Origin: Trabulsiella odontotermitis
GTDB taxonomy: Bacteria > Pseudomonadota > Gammaproteobacteria > Enterobacterales > Enterobacteriaceae
Direction: 5' to 3'
DNA: 64,000 nucleotides
Assembly: GCF_030053895.1 (NCBI RefSeq)
Contig: NZ_CP125781.1
Span: 4,402,001 to 4,466,000, forward strand
In this document: in pieces, positions 52,107-61,339 of the stretch
Layout: every line of letters starts with the position of its first letter
Position numbering within the stretch: the stretch's first letter is position 1
Position numbers and translations under genes: made by a program
Notes under the pieces: generated by a model
Database searches by the model: none
Told to the model about the DNA's origin: nothing
Seen by the model: only the letters and a program-made list of their open reading frames with translations

Positions 52107-52205
52107 TCATCCATGCCTGTTTACGGCCATCAACTCACGTCTGTACGCTGCCTGGTTACAGGAAAAAAACGCAGAACTGAAACGACATGACGGAATGAGT
52201 GACAA
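52107..52205 (-). CDS. rhoL: Candidate rho leader peptide RhoL
   Basis: 33-codon frame starting TTG at 52205. It contains PSCRFSSA, a stretch shared with E. coli RhoL as I remember it, but after that point the frame reads differently (FFSCNQAAYRRELMAVNRHG), as if one base has been gained in a T-run. No strong ribosome site at the TTG. The rest of the rho leader (52206-52374) holds the rho promoter region and the trxA end, with no other gene seen. Confidence 0.4.
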   Translation of the reverse strand: MSLIPSCRFSSAFFSCNQAAYRRELMAVNRHG

Positions 52206-52374
52206 GCCCGGAATTTTTCTGCCTCACGCGTATTGAATACGGGAAGCGTCGGGTAAAACAAGATTCAAACAAAGGTATGTTTAAAACGAAGTCAAAACTA
52301 ACTTAGCACGACTGAAGGCAGGCGTCCAGCGTTCCACATGAATTAGGAATACCGAACGCCTGAATCAAAAAGGC

Positions 52375-52704
52375 TTACGCTTGATTGGCGTCCACGAACT
52401 CTTTCAGTTGACCTTTGGACAGGGCGCCCACTTTAGTCGCAATCACTTCGCCGTCTTTAAACAGCAGCAGCGTCGGGATGCCGCGGATACCGTATTTCGG
52501 TGCAGTGCCCGGGTTCTCGTCAATGTTCAGTTTAGCCACGGTCAGCTTGCCCGCATACTCAGTAGCGATCTCATCCAGAATCGGGGCGATCATTTTGCAC
52601 GGACCACACCACTCTGCCCAGAAATCGACGAGGGTCAGCCCCTCAGCCTTGAGTACGTCCGTGTCAAAACTGTCGTCAGTCAGGTGAATAATTTTATCGC
52701 TCAT
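52375..52704 (-). CDS. trxA: Thioredoxin 1
   Basis: General cytosolic disulfide reductase. 109 residues from the ATG at 52704 (MSDKIIHLTDDSFDTDVL), the same as E. coli. Active site WAEWCGPCKMIAP (Cys33 and Cys36 counting the initiator), cis-Pro in GIRGIPTLLLF. An open frame to 52746 upstream was rejected because no ribosome site or homology supports it. Divergent from rhlB; upstream of rho on the same strand. Confidence 0.98.
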   Translation of the reverse strand: MSDKIIHLTDDSFDTDVLKAEGLTLVDFWAEWCGPCKMIAPILDEIATEYAGKLTVAKLNIDENPGTAPKYGIRGIPTLLLFKDGEVIATKVGALSKGQLKEFVDANQA

Positions 52705-52856
52705 ATTTAACTCCGCAGGAATAAGCCTGGTGCGTTGGTGTAGCATTAATCAACAATCAACGACACGTTGATGTTGCTTTAGCCAACTAAAAGGTTGACG
52801 TTATTTCACCGGATACGCTTTCTTAATGCAATAGTAAGCTGATATTCTACCACACT

Positions 52857-54122
52857 ATGAGCAAAACACATTTAACTGAACAGAAGTTTTCCGACTTCGC
52901 GCTGCACCCAATGGTGATTGAAGCCCTTGAAACTAAAGGGTTTCATAACTGTACGCCCATTCAGGCGCTCGCACTGCCGCTGACGCTGGCGGGTCGTGAC
53001 GTTGCCGGGCAGGCGCAAACCGGTACCGGCAAAACGATGGCGTTCCTGACGTCAACGTTTCATTATCTTCTCTCTCACCCCGTGCCAGAAAACCGCCAGG
53101 TTAACCAACCGCGTGCGTTGATCATGGCGCCGACGCGCGAGCTGGCGGTGCAGATTCATGCCGATGCAGAGCCTCTGGCGAACGCAACGGGCCTGAAGCT
53201 GGGGCTGGCTTACGGTGGCGATGGTTACGACAAGCAACTGAAAGTGCTGGATAGCGGCGTCGATATCCTGATTGGCACCACCGGCCGTCTTATTGATTAC
53301 ACCAAGCAGAACCACGTTAACCTTGGCGCGATTCAGGTGGTTGTGCTGGATGAAGCCGATCGCATGTACGATCTGGGCTTTATTAAAGATATCCGCTGGC
53401 TGTTCCGCCGTATGCCGCCGGCGAATCAGCGTCTGAATATGCTATTCTCCGCAACCCTTTCTTACCGCGTACGCGAACTGGCGTTTGAACAAATGAACAA
53501 CGCCGAGTACGTCGAAGTCGAACCGGAACAAAAAACCGGCCACCGTATCAAAGAAGAGCTGTTCTATCCTTCCAACGACGAAAAAATGCGTTTGCTGCAA
53601 ACGCTGCTGGAAGAAGAATGGCCGGACCGCACCATTATTTTCGCGAACACCAAACACCGTTGCGAAGATATCTGGGGTCATCTGGCAGCCGACGGCCATC
53701 GCGTGGGTCTGTTGACCGGTGACGTGGCGCAGAAAAAACGCCTGCGCATCCTGGATGAATTTACCCGTGGCGATCTCGATATTCTGGTCGCGACCGACGT
53801 TGCCGCGCGTGGCCTGCATATCCCGGCGGTTACGCACGTGTTCAACTATGATTTACCGGACGACTGCGAAGACTACGTTCACCGTATCGGCCGTACCGGT
53901 CGTGCGGGCGCAAGCGGTCATTCGATAAGTCTGGCCTGTGAAGAGTACGCGCTGAATCTGCCGGCAATTGAAACCTATATCGGTCACTCGATTCCGGTCA
54001 GTAAATACAATTCGGACGCACTGATGACGGATTTACCGAAACCGTTGCGCCTGACCCGGACTCGTCAGGGTAATGGACCGCGCCGTTCGGGCGCACCGCG
54101 TAACCGTCGTCGCTCAGGTTAA
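52857..54122 (+). CDS. rhlB: ATP-dependent RNA helicase RhlB
   Basis: DEAD-box helicase of the RNA degradosome. 421 residues, the same as E. coli. Q motif (PIQALALPL), Walker A AQTGTGKT, DEAD box VVLDEADRMYDLGF, FSATLSYR (motif III), HRIGRTGRAG (motif VI) and an Arg-rich C-terminus (RRSGAPRNRRRSG) that contacts RNA. Five bases before gppA on the same strand. Confidence 0.97.
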   Translation: MSKTHLTEQKFSDFALHPMVIEALETKGFHNCTPIQALALPLTLAGRDVAGQAQTGTGKTMAFLTSTFHYLLSHPVPENRQVNQPRALIMAPTRELAVQIHADAEPLANATGLKLGLAYGGDGYDKQLKVLDSGVDILIGTTGRLIDYTKQNHVNLGAIQVVVLDEADRMYDLGFIKDIRWLFRRMPPANQRLNMLFSATLSYRVRELAFEQMNNAEYVEVEPEQKTGHRIKEELFYPSNDEKMRLLQTLLEEEWPDRTIIFANTKHRCEDIWGHLAADGHRVGLLTGDVAQKKRLRILDEFTRGDLDILVATDVAARGLHIPAVTHVFNYDLPDDCEDYVHRIGRTGRAGASGHSISLACEEYALNLPAIETYIGHSIPVSKYNSDALMTDLPKPLRLTRTRQGNGPRRSGAPRNRRRSG

Positions 54123-54127
54123 AAAAT

Positions 54128-55618
54128 ATGCTCAGCTCTACCTCGCACTCGCTTTATGCGGCTATTGATCTCGGTTCGAATAGTTTTCATATGCTGGTCG
54201 TGCGCGAGGTGGAAGGCAGCATTCAGACCCTGACCCGCATCAAACGCAAAGTTCGTCTGGCGGCGGGTCTGAACAGCGAAAACTGTCTCTCTGCAGAGGC
54301 CATGGAACGTGGCTGGCAGTGTTTACGGCTCTTCTCTGAACGTTTGCAGGACATCCCCCCGACCCAAATCCGTGTTGTGGCGACCGCCACTCTTCGTCTG
54401 GCCATCAATGCCAGTGAATTTATCGCTAAAGCACAAGAGATCCTCGGTTGTCCGGTGCAGGTCATCAGTGGCGAAGAGGAAGCTCGCCTGATTTATCAGG
54501 GCGTGGCGCACACCACTGGCGGCGATGATCGTCGTCTGGTTGTGGATATCGGTGGCGCCAGTACAGAGCTAGTGACGGGAACCGGTGCACAGGCAACCTC
54601 GCTGTTTAGCCTGTCGATGGGGTGTGTCACCTGGCTTGAGCGCTACTTTACCGACCGCAATCTGGCGCAAGAACATTTCGATGAAGCTGAGCGTGCGGCG
54701 CGTGAAGTGCTGCGTCCGGTTGCCGATAACCTGCGCTACCATGGCTGGAAAGTTTGCGTGGGCGCCTCCGGTACAGTGCAGGCACTGCAGGAAATCATGA
54801 TGGCGCAGGGAATGGACGAGCGCATCACGTTGCCGAAACTGCAGCAACTAAAGCAGCGCGCCATTCAGTGCGGGCGTCTGGAAGAGCTTGAAATCGAAGG
54901 GCTGACACTGGAGCGCGCACTGGTGTTCCCCAGCGGTCTGGCCATTCTCATCGCCATTTTTACCGAGCTAGACATCCAGTGCATGACACTGGCTGGCGGC
55001 GCACTGCGTGAAGGTCTGGTGTATGGCATGTTACATCTGGCGGTGGATCAGGACATCCGCAGCCGCACGCTGCGCACTATTCAACGCCGTTTTCTGGTCG
55101 ATACCGAGCAGGCACAGCGCGTGGCGAAACTCGCCGCACGGTTTGCAACAGCCGTGGAAGAACACTGGGATCTGGAACCGATTAGCCGCGAACTGTTGCT
55201 GAGCGCCTGCCAGCTGCATGAGATTGGGTTGAGCGTCGATTTCAAACAATCGCCGCAGCACGCCGCCTATCTGGTGCGGAATCTGGATTTGCCGGGCTTT
55301 ACGCCTGCACAGAAAAAACTGCTGGCGACGCTGGTACTCAATCAAACCAACCCGGTGGATCTGCCGTCGCTGCATCAGCAAAACGCGGTTCCTCCGCGCG
55401 TGGCGGAGCATATGTGCCGTCTGCTGCGCCTGGCGATTTTGTTCGCCAGCCGTCGCCGGGACGATCTGCTGCCGGAAATTACGCTGCATGCCCATGGCGA
55501 GCAACTGACGCTGACGCTGCCGGAACACTGGCTGGCAGAACATCCGCTCGGCGCGGAAATGGTTGAGCAGGAGTGCCAGTGGCAGAGTTACGTCCACTGG
55601 CCGCTTGAGGTGAAGTAA
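54128..55618 (+). CDS. gppA: Guanosine pentaphosphate phosphohydrolase / exopolyphosphatase
   Basis: Converts pppGpp to ppGpp and degrades polyphosphate. 496 residues (494 in E. coli). ASKHA-type N-terminal fold: AAIDLGSNSFHMLVVR (phosphate loop), VVDIGGASTELV, and an HD-like C-terminal half (CQLHEIGLSVDFKQSPQHAAYLV). Two bases separate its stop from the convergent rep stop; probably co-transcribed with rhlB. Confidence 0.97.
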   Translation: MLSSTSHSLYAAIDLGSNSFHMLVVREVEGSIQTLTRIKRKVRLAAGLNSENCLSAEAMERGWQCLRLFSERLQDIPPTQIRVVATATLRLAINASEFIAKAQEILGCPVQVISGEEEARLIYQGVAHTTGGDDRRLVVDIGGASTELVTGTGAQATSLFSLSMGCVTWLERYFTDRNLAQEHFDEAERAAREVLRPVADNLRYHGWKVCVGASGTVQALQEIMMAQGMDERITLPKLQQLKQRAIQCGRLEELEIEGLTLERALVFPSGLAILIAIFTELDIQCMTLAGGALREGLVYGMLHLAVDQDIRSRTLRTIQRRFLVDTEQAQRVAKLAARFATAVEEHWDLEPISRELLLSACQLHEIGLSVDFKQSPQHAAYLVRNLDLPGFTPAQKKLLATLVLNQTNPVDLPSLHQQNAVPPRVAEHMCRLLRLAILFASRRRDDLLPEITLHAHGEQLTLTLPEHWLAEHPLGAEMVEQECQWQSYVHWPLEVK

Positions 55619-55620
55619 GC

Positions 55621-57642
55621 TTACTTTTCTTTCGCTTTCGCCAGCATCGCCCTGATGTTGGCTACGTTCGCCTGACCTTTGTGCATCCGTTCTTCTGCGG
55701 TAATGACCTTACGCTCCTGCTCCCAGCTCACATCATCCTGCGGCAGTTCCAGTAAAAAACGGCTCGGTTCCGGACGCACCAGTTCGCCGTACTGACGACG
55801 CTCTTTGCATAGCGTAAAAATCAGCTCTTTTTGCGCGCGGGTAATGCCCACATAAGCCAGCCGACGTTCTTCATCGATATTGTCTTCATCGATGCTGCTC
55901 TGGTGCGGCAGAAAGCCCTCTTCCATCCCCACCATAAACACATACGGGAATTCCAGCCCTTTCGAAGCGTGCAGCGTCATCAGCTGGACCTGATCCATAT
56001 CTTCTTCGCTCTCACCGCGTTCCATCATGTCGCGCAACGTAAAGCGGGTCACCACCTGGGTGAGTGTCATGGGCTCCTCCAGCTCGGAGCCTTCCAGCAT
56101 TTCCGTCATCCAACTGAACAGCTGGTTGACGTTTTTCATGCGCATCTCCGCGGCTTTCGGGCTGGGCGAGGTTTCAAACAACCAGGATTCATAATCGATG
56201 CCATGAATAAGATCGCGCACAGCGGCAACTGGCTCGCGTTCTGACAGCCGCTGGATCTCGCCGAGCCAGTGGGTAAAGCGCGTTAACGCCTCATAACCGC
56301 GCCCTGACAGGGTTTGCGTCAGCCCCATGTCGAAGCTGGCGGTGAACAGGCTCTTGTTGCGACTGGATGCCCATTCTCCCAGTTTTTGTAGCGTCGCCGG
56401 GCCAATCTCGCGCTTTGGTGTATTCACAATACGCAGGAACGCGCTGTCGTCATCCGGGTTGGTCAACACGCGCAGATAAGCAAGCAAGTCTTTGATTTCC
56501 GGACGCGAGAAAAACGAAGTGCCGCCGGAGATCTTGTACGGAATGCGGTTCTGCATCAGCATTTTTTCAAATACGCGCGACTGATGGTTGCCGCGATAGA
56601 GAATGGCGTAATCCTTGTACTGCGTTTTATTCACAAAATGATGAGCGATGAGCTCCCCGGTCACCCGCTCCGCCTCGTGCTCTTCATGGTTCGCGCTCAG
56701 CACTTTCAGCTCCGGGCCATAACCCAGCTCCGAAAACAGACGCTTTTCAAACACGTGCGGGTTATTGGCAATCAGGATGTTCGCCGCTTTCAGAATGCGA
56801 CCCGAGGAGCGGTAGTTTTGCTCAAGCTTGATCACCTGTAGCGCAGGAAAATCCTGACTGAGCAACACCAGATTCTGCGGACGCGCACCGCGCCAGGAGT
56901 AAATCGACTGGTCGTCGTCGCCCACCACGGTGAAGCGGGCGCGGGCGCCCACCAGCAGTTTCACCAGCTCATACTGGCTGGTGTTGGTGTCCTGATATTC
57001 ATCCACCAGCAGATAGCGGATCCGGTTCTGCCAGCGCTCGCGAACCTCTTCATTGCGCTGCAACAGTAGCGTCGGCAGCAGGATCAGATCGTCGAAATCC
57101 AGCACATTACAGGCTTTCATATGCGCATCGTACAGGCCGTAGCAATGCGCGAAAATGCGGTCCCGCTCGCCTTTTGCTTGTGCCGCGGCTTGCGCGGGCG
57201 TCAGCAGATCGTTTTTCCAGTTGGAGATCGTTGAGATCAGCTGTTGCAACAGGGTTTTGTCATCTTCAATCAACCCTTCGGTCAGCTCTTTCAGCAGCGC
57301 CACCTGATCGGTATCGTCAAACAGCGAAAAGTTCGATTTCATCCCCAGCGCGGCAAATTCACGTTTGATAATCTCCAGCCCCAGCGTGTGGAACGTTGAG
57401 ATCATCAGCCCGCGCGCCTCTTTACGCCCGAGCGTCTGCGCCACACGCTCTTTCATTTCGCGCGCCGCTTTATTGGTAAACGTCACCGCAGCGATGTGCC
57501 GCGCCTGATAACCGCAGCCACGGATCAGATGCGCGATTTTATTGGTGATCACGCGGGTTTTGCCGGATCCCGCCCCCGCCAGCACCAGGCACGGTCCGGT
57601 GACAAATTCGACGGCTTGTTGTTGTCCGGGGTTTAAACGCAT
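55621..57642 (-). CDS. rep: ATP-dependent DNA helicase Rep
   Basis: Superfamily 1A helicase that clears proteins ahead of the replisome. 673 residues, the E. coli length. Walker A LAGAGSGKTRVI (about 23-34), VDEYQDTN, GDDDQSIYSWRGA, QNYRSSGRIL, VGITRAQKEL. The short basic C-terminus (KGQANVANIRAMLAKAKEK) is the DnaB contact in E. coli. Convergent with gppA, divergent from ppiC. Confidence 0.98.
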   Translation of the reverse strand: MRLNPGQQQAVEFVTGPCLVLAGAGSGKTRVITNKIAHLIRGCGYQARHIAAVTFTNKAAREMKERVAQTLGRKEARGLMISTFHTLGLEIIKREFAALGMKSNFSLFDDTDQVALLKELTEGLIEDDKTLLQQLISTISNWKNDLLTPAQAAAQAKGERDRIFAHCYGLYDAHMKACNVLDFDDLILLPTLLLQRNEEVRERWQNRIRYLLVDEYQDTNTSQYELVKLLVGARARFTVVGDDDQSIYSWRGARPQNLVLLSQDFPALQVIKLEQNYRSSGRILKAANILIANNPHVFEKRLFSELGYGPELKVLSANHEEHEAERVTGELIAHHFVNKTQYKDYAILYRGNHQSRVFEKMLMQNRIPYKISGGTSFFSRPEIKDLLAYLRVLTNPDDDSAFLRIVNTPKREIGPATLQKLGEWASSRNKSLFTASFDMGLTQTLSGRGYEALTRFTHWLGEIQRLSEREPVAAVRDLIHGIDYESWLFETSPSPKAAEMRMKNVNQLFSWMTEMLEGSELEEPMTLTQVVTRFTLRDMMERGESEEDMDQVQLMTLHASKGLEFPYVFMVGMEEGFLPHQSSIDEDNIDEERRLAYVGITRAQKELIFTLCKERRQYGELVRPEPSRFLLELPQDDVSWEQERKVITAEERMHKGQANVANIRAMLAKAKEK

Positions 57643-57678
57643 AAGGATCGCTCAATGAAAGTCGGGAGGGAGAAATAA

Positions 57679-58008
<330 letters not shown>

Positions 58009-58015
58009 TAAAAAA

Positions 58016-58078
58016 GCCCGGTGGCGCTAACGCTTACCGGGCCTACATCATAGATGCGAAGCGCCACCCGACATTTTT
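58016..58078. repeat. REP-like palindrome pair between ppiC and ilvC
   Basis: GCCCGGTGGCGC-TAACGC-TTACCGGGCCTAC (58016-58046) is a REP unit. A partner AGCGCCACCCG (58060-58070) pairs with its first arm and is followed by ATTTTTTT. It can act as terminator for ppiC and 3' protection for ilvC. Confidence 0.8.
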
Positions 58079-59554
58079 TTATCCGGCAACCGCAATGCGT
58101 TTCATATCAGTCATATAACCGCGCAGTTTCTGGCCCACTTTCTCGATCGCATGGCCGCGAATCGCGTCGTTAACGTCGCGCAGCTGAGCGTTATCTACCG
58201 CGCCTTCAGCAATCGCTTTGCCCAGATCGCCCGACTGCAGGGTGGTCATGAATTCTTTCAGCAGCGGTACGCACGCGTAAGAGAACAGATAGTTACCGTA
58301 TTCGGCGGTATCTGAAATTACCACGTTCATTTCATACAGACGCTTACGCGCGATGGTGTTGGCAATCAGCGGCAGCTCATGCAGGGATTCATAGTACGCT
58401 GACTCTTCGATGATGCCCGCGTCGACCATAGTTTCAAAGGCCAGCTCAACGCCCGCTTTCACCATTGCAATCATCAGTACGCCTTTGTCGAAGTATTCCT
58501 GCTCGCCAATTTTACCTTCAAACTGCGGTGCGGTTTCGAATGCCGTTTTACCGGTCTCTTCACGCCAGGTCAGCAGTTTTTTGTCGTCGTTCGCCCAGTC
58601 TGCCATCATGCCGGAAGAGAACTCGCCGGAGATGATGTCGTCCATATGTTTCTGGAACAACGGCGCCATAATAGTTTTCAGCTGTTCAGACAGCGCGTAA
58701 GCGCGCAGTTTCGCCGGGTTGGACAGTCGGTCCATCATCAGCGTGATGCCGCCTTGTTTCAGCGCTTCGGTCACGGTTTCCCAGCCAAACTGAATCAGTT
58801 TTTCGGCGTATGCCGGGTCGGTGCCTTCCGCTACCAGCTTGTCGAAGCACAGCAGAGAACCGGCCTGCAGCATACCGCACAGGATAGTCTGCTCACCCAT
58901 CAGGTCAGATTTCACTTCCGCAACGAAAGAGGATTCCAGCACCCCCGCGCGATGACCCCCTGTTGCCGCAGCCCAGGCTTTAGCAATCGCCATACCTTCG
59001 CCTTTCGGATCGTTTTCCGGGTGAACGGCGATCAGGGTCGGCACACCGAAACCACGTTTGTACTCTTCACGCACTTCGGTACCCGGGCATTTTGGCGCTA
59101 CCATCACCACGGTGATGTCTTTGCGGATCTGCTCGCCCACTTCCACGATGTTAAAACCGTGGGAATAACCGAGTGCCGCGCCGTCTTTCATCAGCGGCTG
59201 AACGGAACGCACCACGTCAGAGTGCTGCTTATCTGGCGTCAGGTTAACAACCAGATCAGCCTGCGGGATCAGCTCTTCATAGGTGCCCACTTTAAAACCG
59301 TTTTCGGTCGCTTTACGCCATGATGCGCGCTTTTCAGCAATCGCTTCTTTACGCAGGGCGTAAGAGATATCCAGGCCGGAGTCACGCATGTTCAGGCCCT
59401 GGTTCAGCCCCTGAGCGCCACAGCCGACGATGACCACTTTTTTACCCTGAAGGTAGCTCGCGCCATCGGCAAATTCGTCGCGCGCCATAAAGCGGCATTT
59501 GCCCAGCTGCGCCAGCTGCTGGCGCAGATTCAGTGTATTGAAGTAGTTAGCCAT
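58079..59554 (-). CDS. ilvC: Ketol-acid reductoisomerase
   Basis: Isomeroreductase of isoleucine and valine synthesis, NADPH and Mg2+ dependent. 491 residues from the ATG at 59554 (MANYFNTLNLRQQLAQLGKCRF), class II (long) form with a duplicated knotted domain. Rossmann motif VVIVGCGAQGLNQGLNMRDSG. The open frame upstream to 59689 is the divergent control region. Activated by the neighbouring ilvY product with its substrates. Confidence 0.98.
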   Translation of the reverse strand: MANYFNTLNLRQQLAQLGKCRFMARDEFADGASYLQGKKVVIVGCGAQGLNQGLNMRDSGLDISYALRKEAIAEKRASWRKATENGFKVGTYEELIPQADLVVNLTPDKQHSDVVRSVQPLMKDGAALGYSHGFNIVEVGEQIRKDITVVMVAPKCPGTEVREEYKRGFGVPTLIAVHPENDPKGEGMAIAKAWAAATGGHRAGVLESSFVAEVKSDLMGEQTILCGMLQAGSLLCFDKLVAEGTDPAYAEKLIQFGWETVTEALKQGGITLMMDRLSNPAKLRAYALSEQLKTIMAPLFQKHMDDIISGEFSSGMMADWANDDKKLLTWREETGKTAFETAPQFEGKIGEQEYFDKGVLMIAMVKAGVELAFETMVDAGIIEESAYYESLHELPLIANTIARKRLYEMNVVISDTAEYGNYLFSYACVPLLKEFMTTLQSGDLGKAIAEGAVDNAQLRDVNDAIRGHAIEKVGQKLRGYMTDMKRIAVAG

Positions 59555-59635
59555 GGTGATACCTCGTGATGTGTTGTGCTTGCTTATTGTTCGGTTCGCT
59601 TTTGCGAGAATGAACTCACTATATGACAGGAAAAG

Positions 59636-59683
59636 TATTGCGGAAATTGATATATTCACAACATCACATTGCAATTTCTGCAA
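59636..59683. promoter_or_regulatory. IlvY operator region
   Basis: The ilvY-ilvC gap holds the palindrome TTGCA-ATTTC-TGCAA (59669-59683) and a related half-palindrome TTGCGGAAATTGA (59638-59650). Two tandem LysR-type operators in the shared control region are known for ilvYC. Assigned by pattern and position. Confidence 0.65.
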
Positions 59684-59706
59684 TACCAACCCGTGGAGCC
59701 TCGCCC

Positions 59707-60615
59707 GTGGATTTACGCGATCTGAAAACCTTTCTGCATCTGGCGGATAGCCGCCACTTTGGCCGTAGCGCGCGGGCGATGCACGTCAGCCCTTCCACGC
59801 TCTCCCGGCAAATCCAACGGCTGGAAGAAGACCTCGGTCAGCCGCTGTTTGTGCGCGACAACCGCACCGTCACGCTGACCGAGGCGGGTGATGAGCTGCG
59901 GACCTTCGCGCAGCAGATGCTGTTGCAGTATCAGCAACTGCGCCACACTATCGATCAAAAAGGGCCGTCGCTCTCTGGCGAACTGCATATTTTCTGCTCC
60001 GTCACTGCGGCCTACAGCCATTTGCCGCCGATCCTCGACCGCTTCCGCGCCGAACATCCCTCGGTGGAAATCAAGCTCACGACCGGTGATGCCGCTGACG
60101 CGATGGAAAAAGTCGTTACTGGCGAAGCCGATCTGGCGATCGCCGGTAAGCCGGAAACCCTGCCCGGCGCGGTGGCATTTTCCATGCTGGAGAATCTGGC
60201 GGTGGTGTTGATTGCCCCGGCGCTACCCTGCCCGGTGCGCAATCAGGTCACGCAGGAGAAACCCGACTGGTCAACGGTGCCGTTCATCATGGCCGATCAG
60301 GGGCCAGTACGTCGTCGCATCGAACTGTGGTTCCGTCGTCAGAAAATCAGCAACCCATCGATTTACGCCACTGTTGGCGGCCACGAGGCGATGGTGTCGA
60401 TGGTCGCGCTCGGCTGCGGTGTGGCGCTGTTGCCGGAAGTGGTGCTGGAAAACAGCCCGGAGCCAGTGCGTAATCGCGTAATGATTCTGGAGCGCAGCGA
60501 CGAGAAAACGCCGTTTGAGCTTGGCGTATGCGCACAAAAAAAGCGGCTGCATGAGCCGCTGATTGATGCCTTCTGGAAGATTGTGCTGGAAAGAAAAATC
60601 GACGAAGGAAAGTGA
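59707..60615 (+). CDS. ilvY: LysR-type activator IlvY
   Basis: Activates ilvC in response to acetolactate or acetohydroxybutyrate. 302 residues from a GTG at 59707 (DLRDLKTFLHLADSRHFGRSARAMHVSPSTLSRQIQRLE; helix-turn-helix at 15-40), with GGAG eight bases upstream; E. coli IlvY has 297. The upstream ATG at 59623 would put 28 unrelated residues first. Convergent with the DUF2461 gene, with three bases between the stops. Confidence 0.96.
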   Translation: MDLRDLKTFLHLADSRHFGRSARAMHVSPSTLSRQIQRLEEDLGQPLFVRDNRTVTLTEAGDELRTFAQQMLLQYQQLRHTIDQKGPSLSGELHIFCSVTAAYSHLPPILDRFRAEHPSVEIKLTTGDAADAMEKVVTGEADLAIAGKPETLPGAVAFSMLENLAVVLIAPALPCPVRNQVTQEKPDWSTVPFIMADQGPVRRRIELWFRRQKISNPSIYATVGGHEAMVSMVALGCGVALLPEVVLENSPEPVRNRVMILERSDEKTPFELGVCAQKKRLHEPLIDAFWKIVLERKIDEGK

Positions 60616-60618
60616 GCG

Positions 60619-61320
60619 TTATAAATCAGCCGGGTCGATCTGCTTCATCGTTTCTATCGTCATTAGCCACTGATACAGCGGCTCCAGTTGACGGAATCCG
60701 TCGGCCAGTTGCGTCACCAGATCGGCGTGGAAGAGTGGTTCCATATCCGGGCTATCGACAATGGCCGCGAAGGATTTGCGGTTGTACCAGGTGGCAATGG
60801 CGGGATCGAGGTCTTTTACCAGCGGGCGTTTGTAACTCTCACCAATGAGCTCAAACGGTTCCCGGCAACACCCGGCGACTTCCAGAAACTGAGTCGGGCG
60901 CTGTTTCAGCGTATGCCGAAAGAGATCCATCGTCGGTTTACTGGCGCTGTAATAGCCAAGGCCATAGTGTACGGAATCCGGCGCGATGCCAAAAAAGTAC
61001 GATGGCGCATCGGTCCAGTTTTTCGCCGGACGCTTGAAGGTCACCCACATCCGGTCACGGTAAAGGGATTTATCCTGCGAGAAACGGGTGTCGCGATGGA
61101 TCCGCGAGATTGTCTTGCCAATCGCTGAGCGTGTTTCAATTAACGGATCAATCTCCAGCATCACCGGGGCCAGATCATCCACCAGCGCCCGAAACGGGTT
61201 CAGTACACTGCGATCGTAAATAAAACGGTGCTCTTCAAACCACGCTTTATCATTTTTCGCTTTGACCTGTTGAAGAAAATTAAGCCCTTCTTGTGTAAAT
61301 CCTTGAAAGCGTCCTGCCAT
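60619..61320 (-). CDS. DUF2461 domain protein
   Basis: 233 residues from the ATG at 61320 (MAGRFQGFTQEGLNFLQQVKAKNDKAWFEEHR) with GAGG 9 bases upstream. The family signature (FL..L..NN.+.WF....+.Y, then RDTRFSQDKSLYRDRMWVTFKR and HYGLGYYSASKP) identifies DUF2461/TIGR02453, whose function is unknown. No signal peptide or membrane helix. Its start is 19 bases after the ilvA stop, so it would be read through from the ilv operon. It is not present between ilvA and ilvY in E. coli K-12. Confidence 0.93.
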   Translation of the reverse strand: MAGRFQGFTQEGLNFLQQVKAKNDKAWFEEHRFIYDRSVLNPFRALVDDLAPVMLEIDPLIETRSAIGKTISRIHRDTRFSQDKSLYRDRMWVTFKRPAKNWTDAPSYFFGIAPDSVHYGLGYYSASKPTMDLFRHTLKQRPTQFLEVAGCCREPFELIGESYKRPLVKDLDPAIATWYNRKSFAAIVDSPDMEPLFHADLVTQLADGFRQLEPLYQWLMTIETMKQIDPADL

Positions 61321-61339
61321 TTGCTTGTCCTCATAATCA

